DNA from: Catonia carolina
Lineage: Eukaryota; Arthropoda; Insecta; Hemiptera; Achilidae
Assembly (NCBI GenBank): GCA_035578175.1
Contig: JAQMRL010000011.1
Coordinates: 6,211,501-6,275,500, forward strand
Length of the DNA: 64,000 nucleotides
Reading direction: 5' to 3'
Shown: one piece after another, positions 53,395-63,805 of the stretch
Position numbering within the stretch: the first letter of the stretch is position 1
Layout: every line of letters starts with the position of its first letter
The notes under the pieces: model-generated
Databases searched by the model: none
The model's input: only the letters and a program-made list of their open reading frames with translations
What the model was told of the DNA's origin: nothing
Program-made: the position numbers and the translations under genes

Positions 53395-56349
53395 ATGGCA
53401 ATGCTTGTAACCAAATTAGCATCCGGAGTAAGTCCCTCAATCGGGTCTCCGGGAGGGACAGTTATAAGCACGGCAGTGAAGAAGATTAAACAAAAGGCAA
53501 ACATCAGAATCGGAACTTGGAATGTGAAAACAATGAGTCAAGCGGGTAAAATACGCAATGCTATACAAGAAATGACGAGAATGAAACTAGATATACTTGG
53601 CATTAGTGAAATGCGATGGCCGAGTACAGGAGTAAACATAATTGCAGAACACACTGTGTTGTACTCGGGTACATCAACAGGAGTACATGAGCAGGGAGTC
53701 GGAGTGATTGTGACGGGCAAAATGGCTAAATGCATCAGTAACTTTGTACCCATATCACAACGAGTAATGCTGGTACAATTTCGAGCGGCTCCAGTTAATA
53801 TCAACGTAATTCAAGTATACGCTCCCACAGCGGACCATACAGATGAGGAAGTAGAAGAATTTTATCAAAGTATAAATGACATTATCAAAAAACTAAAGAA
53901 ACATGAAATACTCATCACAATGGGCGATTTTAACGCAAAAATTGGGAAAGGTAGGACATCTGAGTTGGTGGGTGCTTTTGGTCTGGGAGGAAGAAATGAC
54001 CGTGGTGACACTTTGGAACTGTTCGTTGAAACACATCAATTAGTAATCACGAACACATGGTTCAAGCAACCACCAAGAAGACTATACACCTGGAAGTCAC
54101 CTAGGGATAAACCTGACCAAATAATACGTAATCAAATAGACTATATACTGGTTAATAAGAGGTTTAGGAATGGATGTATAAATGTAAGAACGTATCCTGG
54201 AGCAGACATTCAATCCGATCATGTGCCTCTGGTTGGTACTTTCAAATTTAGAATGAAAAAGATAATACCTAAAAAGGAACAGAGATGGGACATAAGGAAG
54301 CTGAATGATCCGGTGATAAAAGAAGAAGTTAAACAAATAATAAACGATTGTGTAAATGAGAGCCACGATCTCAATGTGGAAACGGAGATTGAGAACTTGA
54401 AGGCAGTTGTGGAAGAAGTCAAACAACAACAATTACAAGTAGATAGAAGGAAGAAGAAATCGTGGATGACAGAGGAAATTCTGAGCCTAATGGATGAAAG
54501 AAGAAAATTGAAACAACATCCAGTGAAATATAAAAAGATGCAAAACATTATAAGAAAGAAAATACGTGAAGCCAAGGAGAAGGAGGAAAGGGAGAGGTGT
54601 GAAGAAATAGAACAATATCAAAAGAGATATGATGACTTTAATGTACATCGCAAAGTCAAGGAAGCAACGGGAATGTTTCGGAAGAAAACGTATGGGAAAT
54701 TAGTAGATGAGAGCGGAAGGATAATAATTGATAAAGAAGAAAAGAAAGACACTTGGAAACAGTATCTCGAAAAATTGTTTTATGACGCACGACAGGAGGT
54801 GGAGCCAGAGATCAAGGATACAGATGGCCCGGACATTTTAAAGGAAGAAGTAGAAGCAGCCATTCAACAGCTCAAAAAGGGAAAAGCAACAGGACTGGAT
54901 CGAATTCCTGCAGAGATCATTCAACTGATGGATGAAAGGCGAGTGCAATGGTTAACTACAATTTTCAACACCGTTTATAGAAGAGGAATCATTCCAAGGG
55001 ACTGGTTGAAGTCAGAATTTATAACTTTACCAAAGAAGAAAGGTGCTAAGAAGTGTGAAGACCACAGGACAATAAGCTTAATGAGTCATCTCCTAAAGTT
55101 ATTCTTGAAAATAATTCATAAAAGAATGTATAAAATTTGTGAAGAGCAAATTTCGCCCAATCAATTCGGCTTCCTGAATGCGGTTGGGACTAGAGAGGCT
55201 CTATTTAGTGTGCAAATACTGTTCCAGAGATGTAGGGATGTGAGTTGCGACGTTTTTGCCTGTCTGATTGATTATCAAAAGGCGTTCGATCGTGTCAGGC
55301 ACGAGAAGATGATGGCGATACTAGAGGAGATAGGAATAGACGCAAAAGACCGCAAAATAATAACAAATCTCTACTGGAACCAAACGGCGGTACTGAAATG
55401 TGGAGAAGACCACACAGATGAAGTTAAAATCTTGAGAGGTGTGAGACAGGGATGCATTTTGTCGCCGATCCTGTTCAATTTGTACTCCGAACGTATTTTC
55501 AGAGAAGCATTACATAATATAGAGGAGGGAATATCAATAAATGGAATCAGATTGAACAATTTAAGATATGCTGATGACACGCTGGTATTTGCCGACACCA
55601 TACAAGGCCTACAAAAAGTAATGGACAAGCTAACAGAGGTTAGTGCAATATATGGATTGGAGATAAATCCTAACAAAACAAAAGTGATGATCATCAGCAA
55701 ACAACAGATTGGTGCACACGATCATATTGTAGTCAATCGGGTTAGAATAGAAAGAGTGTCACAATGTCAATATCTGGGCACATGTATAAACGAGACGTGG
55801 GATAACTCGCAGGAAATAAAATGTCGTATTGCAAAGGCTAGAAGTGTCTTCAATAACATGGGTTCGGTTTTCAAGAGCCATAACTTGACACTTCCAATGA
55901 AATTACGACTGCTGAAGTGTTATGTATTCTCAGTCCTCCTCTACGGAGTAGAAGCCTGGACATTAACACAGGCAACAATTAACAAATTGCAAGCTTTTGA
56001 ACTCTGGCTCTATAGACGAATACTGAGAATATCCTGGACCCAAAAAATCACCAACAAGGAAGTCTTACGTCGAATGGGCAAGGAAGCCGAGTTAGTTAAC
56101 ACAGTAAAGGCACGTAAACTTCAGTATTTGGGACACATAATGCGTAACGAGCACAGATATGAGTTGCTGCAACAAATTCTGCAGGGCAAAATTGACGGGA
56201 AAAGAAAACCGGGACGAAGAAGAATATCCTGGCTGGCCAATCTAAGAACCTGGTTTGAGAAGAGCTCACTGGAACTGTTTCGTATAGCCTCAGATAAAGT
56301 ACGCATCGCCATGATGATCGCCAACCTCCGGACCGGAGCGGCACCCTGA
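53395..56349 (+). CDS. APE endonuclease / reverse transcriptase of an RTE-like LINE
   Basis: 984 codons ending TGA at 56347-56349. The N-terminal endonuclease has TWN at 41-43, the catalytic E72 in SEMRW, YAPT at 142-145, GDFNA at 177-181, IDYI at 248-251 and SDHVPL at 274-279. A charged helical linker (about 300-480) leads to RT motifs: KGKATGLDRIPAE from 495, LIDYQKAFDRV from 624, RGVRQGCILSP at 681-691 and YADD at 725-728. The tail has a QYLG segment at 792 and a basic GRRRISWLANLRTWF block at 940-954. No RNase H. All catalytic residues checked are present. The start is the first ATG of the frame; an in-frame ATG two codons later is equally possible. The protein nicks target DNA and copies the RNA in place. 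Proteins of this kind are often mislabelled as craniofacial development protein 2-like. Confidence 0.93.
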   Translation: MAMLVTKLASGVSPSIGSPGGTVISTAVKKIKQKANIRIGTWNVKTMSQAGKIRNAIQEMTRMKLDILGISEMRWPSTGVNIIAEHTVLYSGTSTGVHEQGVGVIVTGKMAKCISNFVPISQRVMLVQFRAAPVNINVIQVYAPTADHTDEEVEEFYQSINDIIKKLKKHEILITMGDFNAKIGKGRTSELVGAFGLGGRNDRGDTLELFVETHQLVITNTWFKQPPRRLYTWKSPRDKPDQIIRNQIDYILVNKRFRNGCINVRTYPGADIQSDHVPLVGTFKFRMKKIIPKKEQRWDIRKLNDPVIKEEVKQIINDCVNESHDLNVETEIENLKAVVEEVKQQQLQVDRRKKKSWMTEEILSLMDERRKLKQHPVKYKKMQNIIRKKIREAKEKEERERCEEIEQYQKRYDDFNVHRKVKEATGMFRKKTYGKLVDESGRIIIDKEEKKDTWKQYLEKLFYDARQEVEPEIKDTDGPDILKEEVEAAIQQLKKGKATGLDRIPAEIIQLMDERRVQWLTTIFNTVYRRGIIPRDWLKSEFITLPKKKGAKKCEDHRTISLMSHLLKLFLKIIHKRMYKICEEQISPNQFGFLNAVGTREALFSVQILFQRCRDVSCDVFACLIDYQKAFDRVRHEKMMAILEEIGIDAKDRKIITNLYWNQTAVLKCGEDHTDEVKILRGVRQGCILSPILFNLYSERIFREALHNIEEGISINGIRLNNLRYADDTLVFADTIQGLQKVMDKLTEVSAIYGLEINPNKTKVMIISKQQIGAHDHIVVNRVRIERVSQCQYLGTCINETWDNSQEIKCRIAKARSVFNNMGSVFKSHNLTLPMKLRLLKCYVFSVLLYGVEAWTLTQATINKLQAFELWLYRRILRISWTQKITNKEVLRRMGKEAELVNTVKARKLQYLGHIMRNEHRYELLQQILQGKIDGKRKPGRRRISWLANLRTWFEKSSLELFRIASDKVRIAMMIANLRTGAAP

Positions 56350-56369
56350 GAAGAAGAAGAGTTCTTGCT

Positions 56370-57324
56370 ATTTAAAAGAGCAAATAATTACAAATTGTAA
56401 AATTCTTTTCAGTAATTTTATTTACATAATCAGTCCAGTTAATGTTTGTTATTTTTATTTTTACATAAATTTTACGTGTAGTTGCAACGCTATTTACATT
56501 ATTATTGTTTGTGGTAGTTACTACAATAAATTTATCGGTATTATTTAAAGTTTTATTTTATAAAAAGCAGAAGCTTTTATCTACTATAACTTTTTATATT
56601 ACTTTTTTATCTAAAGTTAAATTTAATGGAGAATACGCTATATTTTATTTTATATGTTTTAATAACAAAATACTGAAACGTATTCGAGTTCGTATCATAA
56701 ATTGAAAAATATATATTTAATTATTTTTATATGTATTTTTTTAATTAAAATTCTCTATTTAAACGTTTAAAATAATAAAAAACGTAGTTATTTTATTTTT
56801 ATTTTGTTGAAAAACTAGTTTACTTGTCCTTTAGTTCAATAGATGTAATTTTGAAATTTCTGTTAGTATTTTATGATTATTTGTTTTATTTTATTATTTC
56901 AATACATATTATAAAACAAATTCCCTTGGCGAATCTGTTAGTATCTCTATGTTTGTTAATCCCAATAACTACTATCAGTATTTTTACGTTTTCCATCAAT
57001 AGATAGATTGAATCCCCGGGAAGTTTAGCCGTAAAATGTATTAATGCTTTATGTAAATAATTATCAAATTTCTGGCTATAACTATGTAGGAAAACAGCCG
57101 TTGTGGAGGCTTCTTTTTGCGTACGCTATGGAAATCGTAAGAAAAAAGCAAAAGTAATGTATGGCAAGATTATTCGCCTTTATTAGTTATACGTAAAAGT
57201 CCGCTTAAGTGTTTACTTTGTTTGCCCAGAGGTGATCTATGCTTTATATACTCGTTTCATCGTAAGAAAGATGTGTCGAGTAAACAAACCGCGGTTACCG
57301 TATCAGCTGCTACAACGGTTTATT
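56370..57324. other. No recognisable feature
   Basis: Very AT-rich flank of the LINE, with short random ORFs only. Confidence 0.4.
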
Positions 57325-58254
57325 ACTTTCTCTTGCCTATATGAATATATAGGACGGAAAGTATTGTTTTCATGTCGATTTTTCGAAATCGAGTTTTCAC
57401 CGGATCTACACGTTTTCAGACCCCCTGAACCCAAAAAACAAGTTTTTAGCTATTGGTCTGTGTGTGTGTGTGTGAACAGAATATCTCAAGAACGGAACAT
57501 CGTACGAACTTGAAGCTTGAAACTTAAGTTTCATACCACTACCGGACCCGACACGAACATTTTCATCAAAATCGGTCAAACGGAAGTAACTTAGTAGTTT
57601 ATTCGTGTAATTTTTCACTTTTTTGCGATTTTTTTAAAAACGGGTCCTACGATTTTTTTAAAAATCGCCTGGTTTACTAAATTTTTTACGCTGTACAAGA
57701 TAGGGTAGGCGCCATGTCTGTTGAAATTCTTTGGTTGTTTTCACGTAAAAAATAATTGTTTTATTTTTTTAAATTTCGGCTTTAATATGCATGTTACCGC
57801 AAAAATATGTATAATAAAAGTTGTAGACAATTCAAAATCCTACAGCTTTTATTTAAACATTTTTTTATATAACGCTTAGTTTAGCGGTAATTAGCGATTT
57901 TCGGTTTTTTCTCACGAAAACTTGTGAAAAATCGATTTTCTTGAGATTTCGGCCTTAGTATGCATTTACGACAAAAGTGTATGATAAAATTTATAGGAAA
58001 TTAAAAGATCTACAACTTTTGTTTATGGCATTTTTTCTCTACAGAGCCTAGTTTAGCGTGAAAGTGATTTTCCGTTTTTTAAGCCAAACTGAGGTTAATA
58101 TTTTCATTTTACGTTTTTCACTAATGATTAAAATTATGTTATGGTTTTTGAGGTTTATTGTTAATTTTTAATGTTTTATTACTAATGTTAGGTTATATTA
58201 GTAATTATTTTCATTGGCAAGAGAAAGTTGTGTGAGTGTTTCACAACAGATTTT
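57325..58254 (+). repeat. Family C repeat, complete copy
   Basis: ACTTTCTCTTGCCTATATGA to GGCAAGAGAAAGTTGTGTGA and TTTCACAACAGATTTT, about 0.93 kb. A recurrent 93-codon pseudo-ORF crosses the 5' end and a GT tract. Confidence 0.88.
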
Positions 58255-58261
58255 AAAAAAA

Positions 58262-58575
58262 ATTTTAAACTCCTAATGTGTGTAGGTTACAATCTGTTCA
58301 ACTCAGAACAATAAGCAACCCCATAACCCAATGAAATGAAGATGATGTGTATGACGTGTAGTCTTGTACAGACCCAGGCCGACCATTCCTGGGAGAGTAT
58401 GGTTAATTAAACCCCAACCATCAAACTACACCGGTAACCAGTGTCTAGTATTCAAATCCGTATAAAAGTTACTACTTGTACTTGGATTTGAACCAGGAAT
58501 CTTCGTCTCTGAAAATCAGCTGTTAAACAACTGACTCGCGGCGACGAATTTAACTCTATACCAATCTGGTGGGAC
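58262..58575 (-). repeat. tRNA-derived SINE (family B), full length
   Basis: The reverse complement runs from CCCACCAGATTGGTATAGAG through AACAGCTGATTTTCAGAGAC and box B-like GGTTCAAATCC to the CTGTAACCTACACACATTAG end. It lies just past a family C end, as the SINE at 28438 does. No clear target duplication seen. Confidence 0.82.
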
Positions 58576-58613
58576 GCTAAACGGTGCCTCAGAAAAAATG
58601 CAACACTTTTATT

Positions 58614-58754
58614 ACTTTCTCTTGCCTATATGAATATATAGGAAGGAAAGTATTGTTTTCATGTCGATTTTTCGAAATCGAGTTTTCACCGGATCTATAC
58701 GTTTTCAGACCCCCTGAACCCAAAAAACGTGTTTTTAGCGATTGGTCTGTGTGT

Positions 58755-58793
<39 letters not shown>

Positions 58794-59578
58794 CAGAATA
58801 TCTCAAGAACGGAACATCGTACGAACTTGAAACTTCAAACTTAAGTTACATACCACTACCGGACGCGACACGAACATTTTCATCAAAATCGGTCAACCGG
58901 AAGTAGTAGTTTATTCGGATAATTTTTCAGTTTTTTGCGATTTTCTCAAAAACTGGTCCTACGATTTTTTTTAAAATCGCCTATTTTACTCAATTTTTTA
59001 TTCTCTACAAGATAGGGTAGGCGGCATGTTTGCAGAAATTCTCGGTGAGGCTGTTTTTACGTAAAAACGTTGTTTTTTTAAGATTACGGCTTTAATATAA
59101 ATTTTAGCGCAAAAACTTATATAATAAAAGTTGTAGAGAATTTAAAAACCTACAACTTCTGTTTCAAACATTTTTTTGTATGACGCTTAGTTTAGCAGTA
59201 ATTAGCGATTTTCTGATTTTTTCTCACGAAAACGTGTGAAAAATCGATTTTTTTAAGATTTTGGCCTTAGTATGCATTTTACGACAAAAGTGTACATAAC
59301 CAAATTTATAGGAAATTTAAAGATCTACAACTTTTATTTAACGTATTTTTCTCTACAGAGCCTAGTTTAGCGTGAAACAGTGATTTTCCGTATTTTTAAG
59401 CTAGACTGAGGTTGATTTTCATTTTGAGTGTTTCACTCATGATTAAAATAAGGTAATGTTTATTGAGGTTAGTTTTTGTTTATTTCTAATATTTTATTAC
59501 TAATGTTAAATTATATTGTAAATTATTTGCATTGGCAAGAGAAAGTTGTGTGAGTGTTTCACACCAGATTTTTTTTAT
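58614..59578 (+). repeat. Family C repeat, complete copy
   Basis: ACTTTCTCTTGCCTATATGA to GGCAAGAGAAAGTTGTGTGA and CACCAGATTTTTTTT, about 0.96 kb. Contains a long GT run at about 58745-58791. Same orientation as the copy at 57325. The most typical copy in the window. Confidence 0.9.
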
Positions 59579-59589
59579 TTTTATTTATA

Positions 59590-59778
59590 TTATTTATTAT
59601 TTAACGTTTCATCAACTGCAACGGTCATTAGCGACGACTTTGGGGTGTAACTATGGAGGATGAAATGATTTTTTTTGTAACGTATGAAAATATGCCGTGT
59701 CTGAGTGGGATTCGAACTCCCGACTGTATGATGAGAGGCGAGCACGTTACCAACTACGCCAATGCGGCCGGCGTAGTT
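59590..59778 (-). repeat. tRNA-derived SINE (family G tail with a different tRNA head)
   Basis: The reverse complement starts GCCGGCCGCATTGGCGTAGT, then TGGTAACGTGCTCGCC (box A) and GGGAGTTCGAATCCCACT (box B, near perfect). The 3' part GTCGCTAATGACCGTTGCAG, TTGATGAAACGTTAAATAA matches 46711-46885. An old tRNA-like fold is visible in the T arm but not as a complete gene. Confidence 0.85.
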
Positions 59779-59979
59779 AATGCAAATATCACAATGATAA
59801 CTGATACGCGCTTTAAACCATAATACAGAATTAAACAATAAATAAAAATGTTTACTTTTTAAGTTTGCTTGTTTCGTCATACAGATCAGAGGTAATACTT
59901 TTAACTTGTAACCACATTTATTTATAAAAAAATAATGGAAATAAAGTTTACCGTTTTTGTAATCAATTGATCAGTACGT

Positions 59980-60106
59980 ACTTAAATCATCAGTCATGAT
60001 ATGAAGTAGGCCTAAGTTTCATTTATAAAAATACTTATAAACCTATTTTATACTTATATACTTTTGAAAGTATTTTTTTGTTACTTTTTAATCAGCGTGT
60101 ACATGT
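59980..60106 (+). repeat. Interspersed repeat, family J, copy 2
   Basis: TCAGTCATGATATGAAGTAG, GCCTAAGTTTCATTTATAAA, CTTTTGAAAGTATTTTTTTG and TTTTTAATCAGCGTG match 24411-24550. Confidence 0.65.
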
Positions 60107-60410
60107 TTTTAAATCATATGGATAAATATCAAATTTTTAATACAATACCAACCTCACGTTTTTAGGAGTGAAACAAAAGAAGAGCGTGTTTTTTACACTC
60201 TAAAACTAAAAGCAACATTTTATCAACTTATAACGTGGGAACGGTTTGTTCAACCGGGTTCAAATTTGGTAGTAACATTTACTACAATGTTGCTAGTAAG
60301 TGTACCAAATATTTACTTTGTCAGATTTTTAGTTGATTTATTGTGGGACCTTGCAATCTCCGGACATATAAGACAAACACGACAAATAGACAAACTGTTC
60401 AATTTAAAGT
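60107..60410. other. No recognisable feature
   Basis: AT-rich, nothing supported. Confidence 0.35.
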
Positions 60411-60678
60411 TCATTTTTATGATTAGACATGTTTCATAAACAGTACCAAGCGATTGTTTGAGTAGAATTTTTAGTTTTATAAACGCCGATTGACAATACG
60501 AGGAGTGGAATAGAAATGTTTTGCTATTGTTAGTCAGGTAACCACACTGTACATACAAAACAAAACATTCTATTCCACTCCCCGCACTGTCCACCGGCGT
60601 TTATAAAACTTTAAAAAATTCTACTCAAACTATCACTTGGCTCTGTTTTATGAAACATGCTTAATCATAATGGATTTT
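60411..60678. mobile_element. Foldback element with about 110-bp arms
   Basis: The left arm (about 60411-60525) has GATTAGACATGTTTCATAAA, TTGTTTGAGTAGAATTTTTA, TTTATAAACGCCG and GGAGTGGAATAGAAATGTTT. The right arm (about 60565-60678) is its diverged complement. The spacer is about 40 bp. No gene. Confidence 0.8.
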
Positions 60679-60946
60679 TTAATAGGTACTAGTCCTGTTC
60701 AAACATATGAACCAATACTTTTTAACTAGAATGGTACTTCTGAATTGAGCATAATAGTAACAGACAGGTAGGTGCCTTCGCTCCCTTCTGTTTCCGTTTG
60801 TCCCCTTCTAGGACCAGTGTTTCAATATGTCATAGCTCTTGTGTCTACCACACCTTATTTGTATGCAAACCTTATGTTTACTATAATTCATCTAAAATGT
60901 CCTAAAACAGGTACCGAAGATAGACGTGTGACTGCTCGAACTATAC
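60679..60946. other. No recognisable feature
   Basis: Spacer without identified content. Confidence 0.35.
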
Positions 60947-61190
60947 CTTAACGAACTAGAGACTGCAGATGAAGGCGGAGATTAGTGACCTAAACACAGC
61001 ACAGAGCGAATTGACTTTCGTTAATCAAATCCTGCGTTGTCACGTTGTGGTCCCGCTGTGGATGACAGCCTAACAAAAAGTCAGCTAGAGTTCGGTGGAA
61101 CAGAGTGTGACTTAGCGAAGGGGCAACCTCACACCTGACCTTGGTTGTTATAGGCTAGATCTCATCTGCAGTCTTTAGTTCGTTGGGGTA
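60947..61190. mobile_element. MITE family E, copy 2
   Basis: Termini CTTAACGAACTAGAGACTGC and its inverted partner GCAGTCTTTAGTTCGTTGGG enclose about 240 bp that match 50117-50349 in the opposite orientation. On this copy the inverted arms extend outward through TATACC/GGTATA. Confidence 0.78.
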
Positions 61191-62106
61191 TACTGATATT
61201 GGTTTATGAAGGCTATACGAATATTCGTTATCAAATTAAATTTCGAACGGACTGAGAAAGAACTTTGAGTAGATTGATTACAGGACAGCCAAATAATAGT
61301 CTATCTGTGAGACGGAGAAAAAGAGGGGAATCAATTGGATTCGTTCGTTCTAAAACATTTGATTTAGTACTTCACAAACAGCTATAATTCTAATTAGCTA
61401 TAATTTCTTCTTCATAAGAGCTATAATTCACACAATTTAAGTGTGTAGTGTAACCAGGAAAATCGGGGAAATCAATAAACAAATTCATTTAACGAATCCC
61501 CTTTAAGGTTAGTAATAAACCTGCTTGCTGTACGGTTGCAATCGTTAGTTTGTGTTTAAATAACAAGAAAAACATAACAAATTAGGGAAAATTTGTATAA
61601 AGGCAAATATGAACATCATGTTTGAAACTGGGCAAACTCAAAAGCCACAATAAATTATCCTATGTAATCAGATGTTTAGAAACTGCTGCAGTAATAAATA
61701 AACTAGGGTGTAAAGTCACGCTCTTCCCATAATTTTTGAGATGTCACACATCAGTCATAACAAATTTAAAAGTATAATTTTTAAATGCTCAAGTGAATAT
61801 TTATTTTATTGTGAAATTGTTTCATGAATTGTTAAAAGTTCATTTTCATAAAATTTTTAACCGATTAAGTTCTAGTACCTTTTACCTAATAGTTTTGTAC
61901 TAAGAAAACTGTTGATCATTGTTCTTATTTATTATTGTAAAATTATTAACAGATATCGAGAAATGCATGTTACCCTACTTAGGTTTACCCCCAAAACGTG
62001 TTCCAAATTAAACTTACTAGTGAATTTATGATATGGATCAATGACGACGCCCATCATATTCAAGTGAAAAATTAAACGGTGAAACACCAAAGGAAATAAA
62101 ATTTAC
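61191..62106. other. No recognisable feature
   Basis: AT-rich, no supported gene or repeat. Confidence 0.35.
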
Positions 62107-62116
62107 GCATAACCTG

Positions 62117-62515
62117 TGTGCTCATAACGGGCAGGTGGAGTGTTAAATTAATTGCTTTCGATCTGTTGGTTTCAGGGCTACAAACAATAGTTCTGTTTCT
62201 TATCACATAGTCAGCCAATGTATGACTGAACTATTTAAGAACAGAAGGGGTAGAGATGTAAAAGACACTAGTCAGAGTAAAATCGTCTGAGAGTAATGAA
62301 TTTCATCAGTATACAGCCAGACCCTTTGTTGAATGAAGTATAGGTATCATTTACAGGGTGGAAGTGGGTGCTTTTCGGAGGGCCTGGCATGCTAATAAGC
62401 ATATTCTTTGAACTCAGTGAGGAAGGCAGTGTAGTAAACCTCCTCACACCTCGTTTTTCCTTAGTAAAACTTTAAAGGTTCAAAACAGCCATTCGGCTGA
62501 TGACCTAAACAAGAA
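62117..62515 (+). repeat. Family A retroposon with 10-bp target duplication
   Basis: Begins GTGCTCATAACGGGCAGGTG and ends GATGACCTAAACAAGAA. The perfect repeat CATAACCTGT lies at 62107-62116 and 62516-62525. The A-rich CCTAAACAAGAA end supports reading this strand as sense. Confidence 0.9.
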
Positions 62516-62554
62516 CATAACCTGTAATCATGGTTAACCTTATCTTATTTTAAT

Positions 62555-63475
62555 ACTAGCTAAAATGCCCGTTCTTAGAACGGGTTTCTTGGTGCTGTGT
62601 GCAGTCTGTTGGTGTACTGAGTTTGATCCCTGTCAGGCTGATATTCTTAAATCATTCATTGTTATCTATTCGTACCTCCTTTCAACGTCAGCATTATTAT
62701 TAACGACAGAACAAAATAGTTGGACGTAAAATAAAAGCGAGATCTAGGTGTTGTTAAATCAAGTTACGCAGCGCTTTATTATTTTCAGAAGCGTAGTTAA
62801 TTATTTTACATAAATAAATAAATGTACTATTTATATAGAGCAATGAAAATTGATGTTTTGAAGTTTAACTCACACAAATCTCTGTGTAATGTAACTATAG
62901 GTAATTAATTATTCGCTACAGAGCAATAAAAATTGAAATGAAAGGTAAAACACAATTGGAACACTCCATGAGGGTTAACTACTAAGGTGACTGACTGTCT
63001 TTCGTTTCACCCGTTGACGGGTGTGTCGTGTAAGGTTAGGTAGCGGTGGAAGGGGTATGGGACAGAGCTTCGGAATGAATAACCGCGGCGCGTAGACCTT
63101 AATGTTCATTGTTATGTTTATTTTGTTTTCTAAAATATTGCTATGTTTATTTTTATAAAATTGGTAATATCTTCGTTATTGTGCATAAAAATGAAAACTT
63201 TAGATAATCAAACTTATTTGTGTTTAAACGTTTCGTAATTTTGATTATATAACCCTTTTTGATAGATTGACTTTTAACGGAGATGTTCGCAGCATTTGTT
63301 TACCCTTCCCTCTGAACTTCCCCATCTCTTTGTGATATTAAATAAATTTATAGTCTATTTTCATTTCGATTATGTCCAGAACCTAAGTACTGAAATTCAT
63401 TGAATTTGGTTTAGCGGTTCTTGCGTGATGGTAACATACAAACAGACAAAAATTCAGGTGAACTTTGTTCCGGTG
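62555..63475 (+). repeat. Composite repeat region, possible unclassified element
   Basis: Starts ATACTAGCTAAAATGCCCGT with a short hairpin (CCCGTTCTTAGAACGGG). It ends in GAAATTCATTGAATTTGG, TTTAGCGGTTCTTGCGTGAT and AACATACAAACAGAC, wording common at the ends of a widespread insect repeat whose class I cannot name. A SINE-like segment interrupts it at 62600-62735. No ORF of note. Confidence 0.4.
62600..62735 (+). repeat. SINE family I, degraded copy
   Basis: GAGTTTGATCCC is box B-like. The tail TCATTCATTGTTATC...AGTTGGACGTAAAATAAAA matches the family I tail at 19127-19270. Confidence 0.5.
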
Positions 63476-63624
63476 ATTACTTAGTAGATTTGGCGTAGAA
63501 ACAAAATTTGGGACATTTTGAAAAATTGTACAGACTAAATTACAATTTTATCTGTACAATTTTGTCGCTGCAAGTTTGCTGTTTGAAGGGTTCTAAATTG
63601 TATCGTATTTATACTTATTACATC

Positions 63625-63785
63625 CGGCAAGTTGGTGTAATTGTCAGCGTAACTGATTTCTACGCCAGGTGTCCCGGATCCGATTCAGGTCGGGTCTAGA
63701 ATTTATTATTGTTTTTTGTCTATAACCATTCATCATCTACAGTAGCCTAATGTTTCTAACGATTTGACATAAAACAAAAAAAAAA
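63625..63785 (+). repeat. SINE family I, diverged copy
   Basis: AAGTTGGTGTAATTGTCAGC (box A region), GATTTCTACGCCAGG, CCGGATCCGATTCAGG (box B) and a tail ending GACATAAAACAAAAAAAAA. Confidence 0.65.
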
Positions 63786-63805
63786 TATATTTTTTTATTT
63801 ATTAA

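Larger units (their letters stand above)
52955..56359 (+). mobile_element. Full-length RTE-like LINE with target duplication
   Basis: A 3.4-kb element: a structured 5' UTR of about 440 nt beginning with an HDV-like ribozyme, one 984-codon ORF, and a 3' UTR of only about 10 nt made of GAA repeats. A perfect 10-bp repeat, AGTTCTTGCT, lies at 52945-52954 and 56360-56369. A single APE-RT ORF, no RNase H and a very short simple-repeat 3' end are the known traits of RTE-type LINEs. Clade assignment is by these traits, not by phylogeny. Everything needed for autonomous retrotransposition appears intact. Confidence 0.92.

Noticed and set aside
54097..54575. Minus-strand ORFs of 111 and 118 codons within the LINE ORF
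   Set aside because: Antisense shadows of the lysine/glutamate-rich coding strand.
59690..59778. Possible minus-strand tRNA gene with a near-perfect T arm
   Set aside because: The same SINE tail as at 46711-46885 follows it and the cloverleaf is incomplete.
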